Assembly (NCBI GenBank): GCA_035550975.1
Contig: DASZOC010000039.1
Location: 1-34,562, forward strand
Length of the DNA: 34,562 bases
Source: DASZOC01 sp035550975
GTDB lineage: Bacteria > Actinomycetota > CADDZG01 > WHSQ01
Direction: 5' to 3'
Shown: positions 21,519-29,912 of the stretch, in pieces
How the letters are laid out: each line of letters starts with the position of its first letter
How positions within the stretch are numbered: the stretch's first letter is position 1
Translations under genes and position numbers: made by a program
Notes under the pieces: model-generated
Told to the model about the DNA's origin: nothing
Database searches by the model: none
Seen by the model: only the letters and a program-made list of their open reading frames with translations

Positions 21519-23011
21519 CACGTCCGCTGGAACCTTCCGCCGGAACCCGCGCGACCGACGGCGATGCGTTCCCTCTGATCTTCGAGCTGTCGCGCGACGG
21601 CCGGCGCGCGTGGTCGTTGCCGCCGCTCACCGCCGACGAGGTAGAGGTGCCCGAAGAGCACCGTCGGGCCGAGCCTCCTAACCTGCCGGAGGTGTCGGAA
21701 CGCGACCTCGTGCGCCACTACACGAGGCTGTCGCAGAGGAACTGGGCGATCGACGTCGGCGCATATCCGCTGGGGTCCTGCACGATGAAATACAACCCGA
21801 AGCTTGCCGAAGACGCGGCTGCGCTCGGCGGGTTCGCCACGTTGCACCCGATGTGCGACGACGAGATCGCGCAGGGGGCACTGGCTCTTCTCGGCGAGCT
21901 CGAGAGGGCTCTGTGTAACGCGACGGGCATGGCTCGGTTGACCTTCCAGCCGGCGGCAGGGGCGCAAGGCGAGCTCACCGGGTTGTTGATCATGCGCGCG
22001 TGGCACGCCTCGAACGGCGAGAAACGCCGCAAGGTGATCATCCCGGATTCCGCACACGGGACGAACCCGGCGTCCGTGACGCTTGCGGGTTATCAGGCAC
22101 AGGAGGTCCGCTCCGACGAGCGCGGCCTGGTCGACCTCGACGCGTTGCGTGCCGCTCTGGACGACGACGTGGCGGGCTTGATGCTGACGAACCCGAACAC
22201 GCTGGGCCTGTTCGAGCGCGATATCGAGAAGATCGCAGCGGCTCTGCACGAGGTCGGCGGGCTCCTCTACTACGACGGCGCGAACTTCAACTCGATCGTC
22301 GGCGTTGTACGACCGGGGGACATGGGCTTCGACATCGTTCACATGAACCTCCACAAGACCTTCGCGACTCCGCACGGCGGCGGCGGACCGGGCTCCGGAC
22401 CGCTCGCGGTGTCACAGCGGCTCGCGAGGTTCCTTCCGGCGCCGGTGCTCACGTTCGACGACGGGAGCGAGCGCTGGCGGTGGGACCACGACCGGCCCGA
22501 TTCGATCGGGCGCATCCATTCGTTCCACGGCAACTTCGGTATCAACGTGCGCGCGTATGCGTATCTGCGTTCGCTAGGGCCCGAGGGGCTGCGCAAGGTC
22601 GCGGAGCGGGCGGTCCTGAACGCGAACTACCTGCGTACGCTCGTGGCCGACTCGCTGCCGACGGCGTTCCCCGGGCTCTGCACGCACGAGTTCGTCGCGA
22701 CGGCGAAGCACCTCAAGAAGGAGGGGGTCCGCGCTCACGACGTCGCGAAACGTCTGATCGACCTCGGCTTCCATCCGCCGACCGTCTACTTCCCGCTGGT
22801 CGTGGAGGAAGCGCTCATGGTCGAGCCGACGGAGACCGAATCGAAAGAGACGATCGACGCGCTCGGGGCCGCGTTGAACCGGATCGTCCGCGAGGCTTCG
22901 GAGGACCCCGACCTGCTGCACGAAGCTCCCGTGACCACCCCCGTAAGGCGCCCCGACGAGGCCCGGGCCGCACGCGACCTTCGTATCCGCTGGACACCGG
23001 CGCAACCCTGA
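21515..23011 (+). CDS. gcvPB: Glycine dehydrogenase (decarboxylating) subunit 2
   Basis: 498 residues, the PLP-binding half. LGSCTMKYNPK, DSAHGTNPASV and DIVHMNLHKTFATPHGGGGPG with the PLP Lys281 identify it. ATG 21515 overlaps gcvPA (ATGA); the stop TGA 23009-23011 overlaps the CTG start proposed for the next gene. Together with gcvH and gcvT only the L protein (lpd), usually shared and encoded elsewhere, is missing from the window. Confidence 0.95.
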   Translation: MTRPLEPSAGTRATDGDAFPLIFELSRDGRRAWSLPPLTADEVEVPEEHRRAEPPNLPEVSERDLVRHYTRLSQRNWAIDVGAYPLGSCTMKYNPKLAEDAAALGGFATLHPMCDDEIAQGALALLGELERALCNATGMARLTFQPAAGAQGELTGLLIMRAWHASNGEKRRKVIIPDSAHGTNPASVTLAGYQAQEVRSDERGLVDLDALRAALDDDVAGLMLTNPNTLGLFERDIEKIAAALHEVGGLLYYDGANFNSIVGVVRPGDMGFDIVHMNLHKTFATPHGGGGPGSGPLAVSQRLARFLPAPVLTFDDGSERWRWDHDRPDSIGRIHSFHGNFGINVRAYAYLRSLGPEGLRKVAERAVLNANYLRTLVADSLPTAFPGLCTHEFVATAKHLKKEGVRAHDVAKRLIDLGFHPPTVYFPLVVEEALMVEPTETESKETIDALGAALNRIVREASEDPDLLHEAPVTTPVRRPDEARAARDLRIRWTPAQP

Positions 23012-24147
23012 CGGCGAAGCCGGGTCGCAGGGCCTGGGCCGAGGCCGCCGTCCTCGTAACCGTCACGCGTCTCGTCTTCTTCGCGGTCGCCTACGGCGCC
23101 ACTTTGTACCTGTCGTCGTCTCCGGGTCCCCAGGCCGAAGGCTTCCTCGACATCTGGTCGCGCTGGGACGCGGACCATTTCGAAGTCGTCGCGCGGCACG
23201 GGTGGGTAGGACCTCTCGCAGAGCCCGCGCGGCCCGCTGCTTTCTTCCCCCTGTACCCGCTCGCGATGCGGCCGTTGATGTGGGCCGGCCTGCCGCCGAT
23301 CGCAGCGGGGATGCTGATCTCTTATCTGGCGTCGATCGTCGCGTGCACGTTCCTGATCAAGTTGGGCGACGAGGAGATCGAGCCCGGCGCGGGACGCCGG
23401 GCCGCGTTCTATCTGCTGTTGTTCCCGACTGCGGTGTTCCTTGCGGCCCCTTACAGCGAAGCCCTTTTCCTTGCCGGGACGATCCCCGCGTTCTATCTCG
23501 CACGGCGACAGCGATGGTTGATGGCGAGCCTCCCGGCAGCGGTCGCGGTCGCCACTCGCGCGGCTGGCATGTTCCTCCTTCTCGGGCTCGCGTTCGAGTA
23601 CGTGCGCCAAGCGCTGCGTGACAAGCGCTGGACGGGGCAACGCCTGCGCGACGCGGCGATCTGCCTCGCCGTCGGAGCCGTCCCTCTAGTCCTCTACGGG
23701 CTCTACCTGTGGCGCGTGCGCGGGACGCCGTGGCAGTTCCTCATCGACCAGGAGCAGGGGTGGGGCAGAGACTTTCCGACCGCGCCGTGGCGCGCGTTCA
23801 TGGCCACGTGGGACACGCGCTCGGGGCTGACCTACCCGGCGAACTGGATCTTCGCGTGGCGTATCGAGATCGTCGCGGCCCTTGCAGGCGTGATGTTGAC
23901 GCTCTGGGCGTTGATCGAGAAGGAATGGGGCTACGCGGCGTACATGGGCTCTTTCATGGCGGTGTTGTTGATGAGCACGTGGTATTTCAGCGTGCCGCGC
24001 ATGCTGCTGTCGCTGTTCCCTGCGATGCTGTTCCTGGCATCCGGCACGACGCGGGCCCGCGGACGCCACGAGCTCGCGCTGGTGGCACTCGCGCCGGTCG
24101 CGGCGATGGGGGTGATCGTCTACACCAGGGGAGCGTGGTTCTACTAG
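23008..24147 (+). CDS. PIG-V-like membrane mannosyltransferase
   Basis: About 379 residues with roughly eight to ten membrane segments. The segment WSRWDADHFEVVARHGW followed by AAFFPLYPLAMRPL is the signature of the PIG-V / Mannosyl_trans2 group (GT-C fold, DxD-like WD acid pair after the first membrane span). It probably transfers mannose from polyprenyl-phosphate-mannose on the outer face of the membrane. The start is unusual: no ATG, GTG or TTG lies in frame before the first membrane segment, and the best candidate is CTG 23008, overlapping the gcvPB stop as CTGA. TTG 23104 would remove the first membrane span. A hairpin follows directly. Confidence 0.8.
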   Translation: MTAKPGRRAWAEAAVLVTVTRLVFFAVAYGATLYLSSSPGPQAEGFLDIWSRWDADHFEVVARHGWVGPLAEPARPAAFFPLYPLAMRPLMWAGLPPIAAGMLISYLASIVACTFLIKLGDEEIEPGAGRRAAFYLLLFPTAVFLAAPYSEALFLAGTIPAFYLARRQRWLMASLPAAVAVATRAAGMFLLLGLAFEYVRQALRDKRWTGQRLRDAAICLAVGAVPLVLYGLYLWRVRGTPWQFLIDQEQGWGRDFPTAPWRAFMATWDTRSGLTYPANWIFAWRIEIVAALAGVMLTLWALIEKEWGYAAYMGSFMAVLLMSTWYFSVPRMLLSLFPAMLFLASGTTRARGRHELALVALAPVAAMGVIVYTRGAWFY

Positions 24148-24178
24148 GCCACGTGTCGCCATAGGCGACACGGGCCTA
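24145..24178 (+). terminator. Hairpin at the end of the gcv/PIG-V operon
   Basis: GTGTCGCC (24153-24160), loop ATA, GGCGACAC (24164-24171), extended by TAGGC (24145-24149) with GCCTA (24174-24178); the stem includes the stop codon itself. There is no T-run after it, so it is either a U-less actinobacterial-type terminator or a 3'-end-protecting hairpin. Confidence 0.55.
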
Positions 24179-24245
24179 GCAACAGGGCCGGCGAAGCGGT
24201 TCGCATTACTAGCTAGCCGCACATCCGTGTTTGGATTGACGCCTT

Positions 24246-25232
24246 ATGGCCGCCAAACGGACCAAGCTGACGATCGTCGCGGCCGCCTGCACCGCGCTGG
24301 TGGCCGGGTCGGTCCCGACGAGCGCGCAGAACATCGCGCTCGAAGCGAGACGCCCGCAGGTCTGTGAAGACCCGACCGACAGCCTCACGCTGTTCGCGAA
24401 GAAGATCGGCAAGAGACGCATCGGCTACGGGCTCACCCCGAAGAGCGCGAGCATCCCCGGCCCGACGATCGAGATGGTCGAGGGCGAATGTCTCCAGGTG
24501 ACTCTGGTCAACGACACCAACAAACGTCTCTCGACGCACTATCACGGCGTGTCCTACACCGTCGCCAGCGACGGGACGCCTTTGAACCGAGGATGCGTCG
24601 CGCCGGGGCGAACCCGCTCGTACGTCATCCAGGCGACCCGTCCGGGGACCCGGGCCGACGGCTCCGTCGATCCCGGCAGCGCGGGCTACTGGCACTACCA
24701 CGACCACTGCCACGGCAGCGCGCACGGAACCGCCGGGATCTCGAAAGGTCTCTTCGGCGCGTTGATCGTGCGCCGCGCCGGCGACCCGGTTCCGGACCGC
24801 AAGCCGTACGTCGTCGTTATGTCCCAGACGCACATCAACCTGAAGAAGGCGCCGTGGACGCCGACGTTCCGCGCCAACCTCGGCGAGCGTGTCGAGTTCG
24901 TCGTCATCGGGCACGGCGAGCTCATGCACACGTTCCATCTCCACGGCCACCGCTGGGTCGACAACAGGACGGGCTTCACTTCGACGGTGGGAGACCCGAC
25001 GCGGATCATCGACAACCGAACGGTGGGACCGGCCGACTCGTTCGGGTTCCAGGTCATCGCGGGAGAGCACGTGGGGCCGGGGGCGTGGATGTATCACTGT
25101 CACGTCCAGAGCCACTCCGACGCGGGGATGGCGGGACTGTTCATGGTCCGCACTCCTGAGGGACAGTCGACGCGGGCGGGGACAGAGGCACTGCAGGAGT
25201 TCAGATCGAGCCAGACGGGGGGTCACCATTGA
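24246..25232 (+). CDS. Secreted two-domain multicopper oxidase (small-laccase type)
   Basis: 328 residues with a Sec signal peptide (about 1-27, cleavage near TSA-QN). All copper ligands are present: H98-Y-H100 and H150-Y-H152 in domain 1, H228-T-F-H231-L-H233 and H284-C-H286..H290..M295 in domain 2, so a type 1 site and the trinuclear cluster are complete. Two cupredoxin domains instead of three place it with small laccases and related two-domain oxidases that act as trimers; a nitrite reductase is less likely given the HCH motif. Exported. The gene downstream overlaps by 4 bp and encodes another cupredoxin. Confidence 0.88.
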   Translation: MAAKRTKLTIVAAACTALVAGSVPTSAQNIALEARRPQVCEDPTDSLTLFAKKIGKRRIGYGLTPKSASIPGPTIEMVEGECLQVTLVNDTNKRLSTHYHGVSYTVASDGTPLNRGCVAPGRTRSYVIQATRPGTRADGSVDPGSAGYWHYHDHCHGSAHGTAGISKGLFGALIVRRAGDPVPDRKPYVVVMSQTHINLKKAPWTPTFRANLGERVEFVVIGHGELMHTFHLHGHRWVDNRTGFTSTVGDPTRIIDNRTVGPADSFGFQVIAGEHVGPGAWMYHCHVQSHSDAGMAGLFMVRTPEGQSTRAGTEALQEFRSSQTGGHH

Positions 25233-26743
25233 GCATGTCGTCGACCGCGGTCGCTGTGAAGTCGGCGCTCGTCGTCCTGGCTGCCTCGGTCGCGGTGGTC
25301 GCGGTGCCGGAGGCGTCGCGCGCCGCAACCGAGACCGTCGCGATCACCGATAACGACTTCACGCCGCAGGAGCTGCGGATCAGCCCCGGCGACACGGTCG
25401 TCTGGGCGCACCGGGGACAGAACCCCCACAACGTCCGCGCCGACGACGGCAGCTTCAGCTCGGGCAACATGGAACAAGGCGACACGTTCCGCCACACGTT
25501 CACCGAAGAGGGCTACTACTACTACCACTGTAACTTCCACGGAGGCCGGAAGAAGGTCGGTATGTGGGGGCTCGTCGTAGTGGGCAATCCCGACCCCTCT
25601 ACGGATCCGTATAGGAACCTGGGATCGACGAAGGACGTCAGGCCGAAGCTCGTCGTTCCGCGGGACTTCCCGACGATCCAGAAGGCGGTAAACCACGCGC
25701 ACCCGGGCAGCACGGTCGTGATCAGGCCGGGCGTCTACAAGACGAAGGTCGTGGTCCAGACGCCGGACCTCGTCATCCGAGGCGTCGACAGGTTCCGCAC
25801 GGTCCTTCACGGCCAGGACAAGCGCGGCAACGGCATCACCGTCGACGGGACGAGAAACGTCACGATCAAGAACCTGACGGTGCGCAACTACACCGGCAAC
25901 GGGATCTACATCAACAACACGACGGGCTACACGGTGAACAAGGTCGACGCCATCAAGGGCCGCACGTACGGCATCTACGCATTCGATTCCTACGACGGCG
26001 TCATCAAGAACTCGTATGCCTATGGGAGCGGCGACGGCGCGTTCTATATCGGCGAATGCCTCAATTGCTCGGCCATCATCCACAACGTCGTCGGCCTGTG
26101 GTCCTACCTCGGCTACTCGGGGACGAATGCGACCGGCGTCATCATCCGCGACTCGGTCTTCAAGCACAACGCGGCAGGGATCGTTCCCAACACACTGCCG
26201 ACCGAGGAACTGGGGCCGAACCGCGGCACGTTCGTCTACAACAACAAGGTCTACAACAACAACTACGACTCGATCCCTGCTTCCGGCTTCTCCGCGTTCC
26301 CGGTCGGGATCCCGATCGGCACCGGTATCTGGTTCCCCGGTGTCGAGAACAATGTCGCCTTGAACAACACCGTGTTCAAACACAACAGCTACGGGATCCT
26401 GATCAGTCAGAGCATCGACGAGTCGCTGCCGGTCAACAACACCGTCCGCTACAACTTCATCCGTAACTCCGACGCGGACGGAGACGGTTACGGCTACGAC
26501 CTCGCCTACGACGGGACGGGTGAGCTCAACTGCTGGGCCGGCAACGACTACAAGGGAGCCACCGGCCCCCCGGACATCGAGACGCTCTATCCCTGCACCG
26601 ACAGGCGACCCGGGGTCGCGTACCCGCCGGTAACAGCACACCTGGCGGAAGCGACCGCGCGTCATCAGGATCGGCCGCAGAAGGAGCCTCCGTACCCGAA
26701 GCGGCCTCGCTGTCAGAAGGGCGCGCCGGGTTGTGACCGCTGA
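25229..26743 (+). CDS. Secreted cupredoxin fused to a right-handed beta-helix domain
   Basis: 504 residues from TTG 25229 (TTGA overlap with the oxidase stop; ATG 25235 is an alternative). Signal peptide about 1-32. Residues 35-120: plastocyanin/amicyanin-like domain with ligands H67, C101, H104 and M112. Residues about 140-430: NosD/pectate-lyase-like parallel beta-helix (FPTIQKAVNHAHPGSTVVIRPGVY, then repeated Asn-rich coils such as NNTTGYTVN and NNKVYNNNY). The tail (after 440) is Pro/Lys-rich with paired cysteines. The electron-transfer domain is probably a redox partner of the upstream oxidase; the helix may bind polysaccharide. No pectate-lyase catalytic residues are evident to me. Confidence 0.82.
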   Translation: MSMSSTAVAVKSALVVLAASVAVVAVPEASRAATETVAITDNDFTPQELRISPGDTVVWAHRGQNPHNVRADDGSFSSGNMEQGDTFRHTFTEEGYYYYHCNFHGGRKKVGMWGLVVVGNPDPSTDPYRNLGSTKDVRPKLVVPRDFPTIQKAVNHAHPGSTVVIRPGVYKTKVVVQTPDLVIRGVDRFRTVLHGQDKRGNGITVDGTRNVTIKNLTVRNYTGNGIYINNTTGYTVNKVDAIKGRTYGIYAFDSYDGVIKNSYAYGSGDGAFYIGECLNCSAIIHNVVGLWSYLGYSGTNATGVIIRDSVFKHNAAGIVPNTLPTEELGPNRGTFVYNNKVYNNNYDSIPASGFSAFPVGIPIGTGIWFPGVENNVALNNTVFKHNSYGILISQSIDESLPVNNTVRYNFIRNSDADGDGYGYDLAYDGTGELNCWAGNDYKGATGPPDIETLYPCTDRRPGVAYPPVTAHLAEATARHQDRPQKEPPYPKRPRCQKGAPGCDR

Positions 26744-27158
26744 GGCAGACGAGTCGGGCCGGGACGCTGACAGCGCATCCTCACGACGGTCAGAGCGCCG
26801 CGTCGGTCTGAAGAGCGCTGCGATCGCGTGCGGGGTCGCGTTCCTGGTAGGCGTCGTCGTTGCGCTCGTCGTGAACGGCGTCCTGTCGGGCCCCAGCCTC
26901 GAGGTGGTCGAGGGGTCGTTCCAGGCCGTCACCGGCGACCTCGACGGGATCTCGATCGACGGCGGGGAAGGGGAGTACGACCTGTCGCACGCTACCGGGA
27001 CCGAATGCCTCAACCAGGCGAGCGTCGGTGACGCCGTGTCCCTCGGCATCGCGAACATCGACCGCGGCGACGTGGAGATCCCGTTCGAAGGAGAGATGAA
27101 CAACGACCGTGTCGTCCTCTGGGTCACCTGCGGACCACCGGAAGGCAACGACCTCTAG
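26733..27158 (+). CDS. Hypothetical one-TM protein in the copper-oxidase operon
   Basis: 141 residues from GTG 26733, overlapping the previous gene by 11 bp. A charged N-terminus (1-28), one membrane segment (about 29-52, AAIACGVAFLVGVVVALVVNGVL) and an exposed domain of about 85 residues with two cysteines (TECLNQ and VTCGPP) that could form a disulfide. No family recognised. Topology with the C-terminus outside fits an operon of secreted proteins. Confidence 0.7.
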   Translation: MTAEADESGRDADSASSRRSERRVGLKSAAIACGVAFLVGVVVALVVNGVLSGPSLEVVEGSFQAVTGDLDGISIDGGEGEYDLSHATGTECLNQASVGDAVSLGIANIDRGDVEIPFEGEMNNDRVVLWVTCGPPEGNDL

Positions 27159-27185
27159 GCGCTATCGGGGAGGGTCGTGGTCCGA

Positions 27186-27213
27186 GGTTTACATAAGATA
27201 TATTATGGGCGCT
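27186..27213 (-). other. dif: Candidate dif site (XerC/XerD recombination site)
   Basis: On the minus strand: XerC-side arm AGCGCCCATAA, centre TATATC, XerD-side arm TTATGTAAACC. The 11-6-11 layout with CATAA..TTATG inner ends is that of dif. From memory the XerD arm differs at one position from the B. subtilis dif arm (TTATGTAAACT), and the XerC arm agrees at 8 of 11 positions with E. coli (GGTGCGCATAA). It is a short AT-rich island in a GC-rich genome, located in the 69-bp gap between convergent genes exactly where the long run of plus-strand genes ends. Confidence 0.65.
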
Positions 27214-27227
27214 TAGCCACTCAGCCG

Positions 27228-27971
27228 CTACTGGCGCTGGAAGCGTCGGGCGAGGCCCCAGCCGGCTATGCGTGCCAGGGCTTCGACGACGATGGCCTTG
27301 CTCATCTTGGACCGCCCTTGCTCGCGTTCGGTGAACGTGATCGGCACCTCGACGATCCTCTTTCCCGAGTTGTGCGTGCGGAAGGTCATCTCGACCTGGA
27401 ACGCGTAGCCCTCCGAGCGCACGGACGCGAGGTCGACCTCGCTCAGCCACGATGTCCGGTATGCCCGGAATCCCGCGGTCGCGTCCTTGACGTCGAATCC
27501 CAGCCATGCGCGGGCATACACGTTGCCGAAGCGCGATAGGAGACGCCGCAGGAGGCCCCAGTTGCGGGTCCCGCCACCGGGGACGTACCGGGAGCCGATC
27601 GCCAGGTCCGCGTGCTCCAGAGCGTCGAGCAGCCGTGGCACGTCGGCGGGGTCGTGGGATAGGTCCGCATCCATCTCCACCGCGGCCCAGTAGCCGCGTT
27701 CCAGCGCCCACGCGAACCCGGCCCGGTACGCGCTGCCGAGGCCGAGCTTGCCGTGGCGCTCGATCAGGTGCACGTCGTGAGGTCCTGCCGCGATCTGCTT
27801 CACGACCTCGGCGGTTCCGTCCGGTGAGCCATCGTCTATCACCAACAGGTCGACGCGATCGCCGGCGGCGTCGAAGAGGCGGCGCGCGACCTCCGGGATC
27901 GACTCGCGCTCGTTGTAGGTCGGAACGATGACGAGTGCCTGCTCGGTCGTGGGTAGGCCGCGGTCGTCCAT
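27228..27971 (-). CDS. Polyprenol-phosphate mannose synthase (GT2)
   Basis: 247 residues. ALVIVPTYNERESIPEVARRL and LLVIDDGSPDGTAEVV, the DxD region EMDADLSHDP, then AIGSRYVPGG and DATAGFRAYR, match dolichol/polyprenol-phosphate mannosyltransferases (Ppm1 C-terminal domain, DPM1). It transfers mannose from GDP-mannose to polyprenyl phosphate on the cytoplasmic face. There are no membrane spans at the C-terminus, so it is the soluble, membrane-associated form. ATG 27971 overlaps the Lnt stop by 4 bp (on the minus strand). In M. tuberculosis these two activities are fused in one protein (Ppm1); here they are separate but coupled. Confidence 0.9.
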   Translation of the reverse strand: MDDRGLPTTEQALVIVPTYNERESIPEVARRLFDAAGDRVDLLVIDDGSPDGTAEVVKQIAAGPHDVHLIERHGKLGLGSAYRAGFAWALERGYWAAVEMDADLSHDPADVPRLLDALEHADLAIGSRYVPGGGTRNWGLLRRLLSRFGNVYARAWLGFDVKDATAGFRAYRTSWLSEVDLASVRSEGYAFQVEMTFRTHNSGKRIVEVPITFTEREQGRSKMSKAIVVEALARIAGWGLARRFQRQ

Positions 27972-29464
27972 CACCCCGGCACCGTAACGGTGTCGCGTCT
28001 CCCCCGGCGGACGGCCACCAGGAGCGTGATGGCGCCTCCGATGACACAGCTCCACGGCAGCCACTCCCCCGTCCGCGCGTACAGCGACACTTGCGTCGCC
28101 GCGCGCGTAGAGGCGACGACGACTTCTTCCTCGTAGAGATCGGTCTCGTAGTGGGCCTCCAAGCCGAAGGGACTGACGAACGCCGAGATACCGCTCAACG
28201 CCGCGTGGATGACCGGCACCTGATTCTCCGCCGCCCGCACCTGGCTCATCGCGACGTGCTGCGCCGACGCCCACGAGTAGCCCCACGTGGACGTGTTCGT
28301 GGCGACGACGAGGGCGCGTCCGCCGTCTGCGATGCGGTCTCGCACGAGCGGCCCGAAGTCACCCTCGAAAGAGATCGCTACCGCGACCTCGGTTCGACCG
28401 ATGAGGAAGTTCTTCGGCGAGTCGCCGGCGACCGCATCGCGCGGGATCTGTTGCAACATCGGCAGACCGCCGAGGATCCCGCGCACCGGCACGTATTCGC
28501 CGAACGGCACCAGGTGCGTCTTCTGGTAGAGATCGACGATCTCTCCGTCGGCAGAGACCAGTAACGCGACCACCTGATACGTGGCCGGGTCGACATCGAG
28601 GTTGGCACCCACGATCATGGGGGCATCGACCGCACGCGCGGCCCCTGCGATCATCTCGGCGATCTCCTGATCGCGGAACGGATCTATGCCGACCGAGCTC
28701 TCGGGCCACACGACGAGATCCAGGTCCTCGCCCGCGAGGTCCTCCGTCAAACGCGCGTGGCGCATGACGCGCGCCCGTTGATCCTCGACATGGACGCCCG
28801 GACGAGCGTTGCCTTGCACGATCGCGAACCGCAGTACGTAACCGTCCATGTGCAGCGACCGGAACGAATCGACGAAGACTGTGAGGAACGGCACCGCGGC
28901 CAGGACCGCGGCTGCCCCGCCGATCATCGCGGCGCGTCGCACTAGACCGCGTTCGAGCCACGCGAGTGCGACCAGGACATTCACGGCGACCACGATGAAG
29001 GAGACCGTCTTGCCGCCGCCCAGCTGGGCCGACTGGAGCAACCACGGGACCGCGACCTGACCCTGCGCCAGCTGGCCCCACGGGAACCCGACGACCGGCA
29101 CCTGCTCCCGCAGGGCCTCGACCGATACCCAGAGCGCGGGGGCAGCGACCAACCACCAGCGTCGGTCGAGGCGGGAGGCGATCGCCCAGGTTGCCCCGAA
29201 GAGGGCCAGGAACAGCGCTTCCATCACAACCAGCAGGAACCACGCGATCCAGCCGACGAGGCTGATCCAGATCAGTAAGGCGCCGAAGAACCCGACCCCG
29301 AACGCGAACCCGAGAAAGGAACCGTGTCGCGCTCCCCTGCGACCGAGCACGAGCAGGGGCGCGACCGCGACCCACGCGATGGGAGCTAAGGACGGTTCCG
29401 GGAATGCGAAGCTGAGAGCGACGCCGGAGACGACGCAGCCGGCGGCGGCGAGCCGCCTGCTCAC
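27971..29464 (-). CDS. lnt: Apolipoprotein N-acyltransferase homologue (Lnt) with Ser in place of the catalytic Cys
   Basis: 497 residues. N-terminal part with about six to seven membrane spans (1-200), then a carbon-nitrogen hydrolase domain (about 210-455) and a last membrane span (about 470-490). Catalytic Glu (WPESS, E255) and Lys (LYQKTHLVPFGEY, K315) are present. The position of the catalytic Cys, in the family a C-(Y/F)-E segment, reads AISFEGDF: Ser365 (codon TCT, plus-strand 28371-28373). Classical Lnt acylates the N-terminal Cys of lipoproteins through a Cys thioester, so this copy may be inactive, use Ser, or serve as a scaffold for the coupled mannose synthase. GTG 29464 is 7 bp after the DUF4193 stop. 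Confidence 0.85.
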   Translation of the reverse strand: MSRRLAAAGCVVSGVALSFAFPEPSLAPIAWVAVAPLLVLGRRGARHGSFLGFAFGVGFFGALLIWISLVGWIAWFLLVVMEALFLALFGATWAIASRLDRRWWLVAAPALWVSVEALREQVPVVGFPWGQLAQGQVAVPWLLQSAQLGGGKTVSFIVVAVNVLVALAWLERGLVRRAAMIGGAAAVLAAVPFLTVFVDSFRSLHMDGYVLRFAIVQGNARPGVHVEDQRARVMRHARLTEDLAGEDLDLVVWPESSVGIDPFRDQEIAEMIAGAARAVDAPMIVGANLDVDPATYQVVALLVSADGEIVDLYQKTHLVPFGEYVPVRGILGGLPMLQQIPRDAVAGDSPKNFLIGRTEVAVAISFEGDFGPLVRDRIADGGRALVVATNTSTWGYSWASAQHVAMSQVRAAENQVPVIHAALSGISAFVSPFGLEAHYETDLYEEEVVVASTRAATQVSLYARTGEWLPWSCVIGGAITLLVAVRRGRRDTVTVPG

Positions 29465-29471
29465 AGCAGGC

Positions 29472-29855
29472 TCAGGCGCAGTCGCGGCAGTACATGCGGG
29501 CTTCGTCGGCCAGCTGGGACTTCGCCTTCACGAGGTAGCAGGACTTGCAGACGAACTCCTGTTGATCCTTGATCGGGATGACCTTGTTCGGAAGCGTCGC
29601 AGATGCCGGCGTGTCTTTCTCGGACGCGAGCGCCATGATGTCGTCGTCGTCCTCATCGGCCTCGTCGGCGCCGCGCCGTGTCGACGCCCGCTGCGCAAGC
29701 AGCTCGTCCAGGCTTGCCTCGTCGCCGTCGTCTTCGTCATCCGTCGCGAGAGCAGCTTCCTGCTCTTCGATGTCTTCGTCGTCGGCTTCGAGCTCTTCGT
29801 CGGGCTCGACGTCGTCGTCCACCACTTCTGCTCCTTCGATCTCGGCGACCGGCAC
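29472..29855 (-). CDS. DUF4193 family protein
   Basis: 127 residues. A very acidic, low-complexity N-terminal two thirds (about 1-85) and a conserved C-terminal zinc-ribbon-like end EFVCKSCYLVKAKSQLADEARMYCRDCA with CxxC..CxxC. This is the actinobacterial DUF4193 family; its function is unknown to me, possibly transcription- or ribosome-associated. GTG 29855 on the minus strand. The candidate structured RNA at 29913-30304 lies directly upstream and could be its leader. lnt and the mannose synthase follow. Confidence 0.85.
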   Translation of the reverse strand: MPVAEIEGAEVVDDDVEPDEELEADDEDIEEQEAALATDDEDDGDEASLDELLAQRASTRRGADEADEDDDDIMALASEKDTPASATLPNKVIPIKDQQEFVCKSCYLVKAKSQLADEARMYCRDCA

Positions 29856-29912
29856 CCTATGCGTACCCTGCTTCTATCGGGAAACACCTGCATAAGGGTT
29901 CGAGACGAAGGA

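Noticed and set aside
24200..24225. Shared CGCATTACT at 24200 region and 32275 region as a repeat pair or attachment site
   Set aside because: Only about nine bases are shared and the flanks differ; no integrase or tRNA boundary is nearby.
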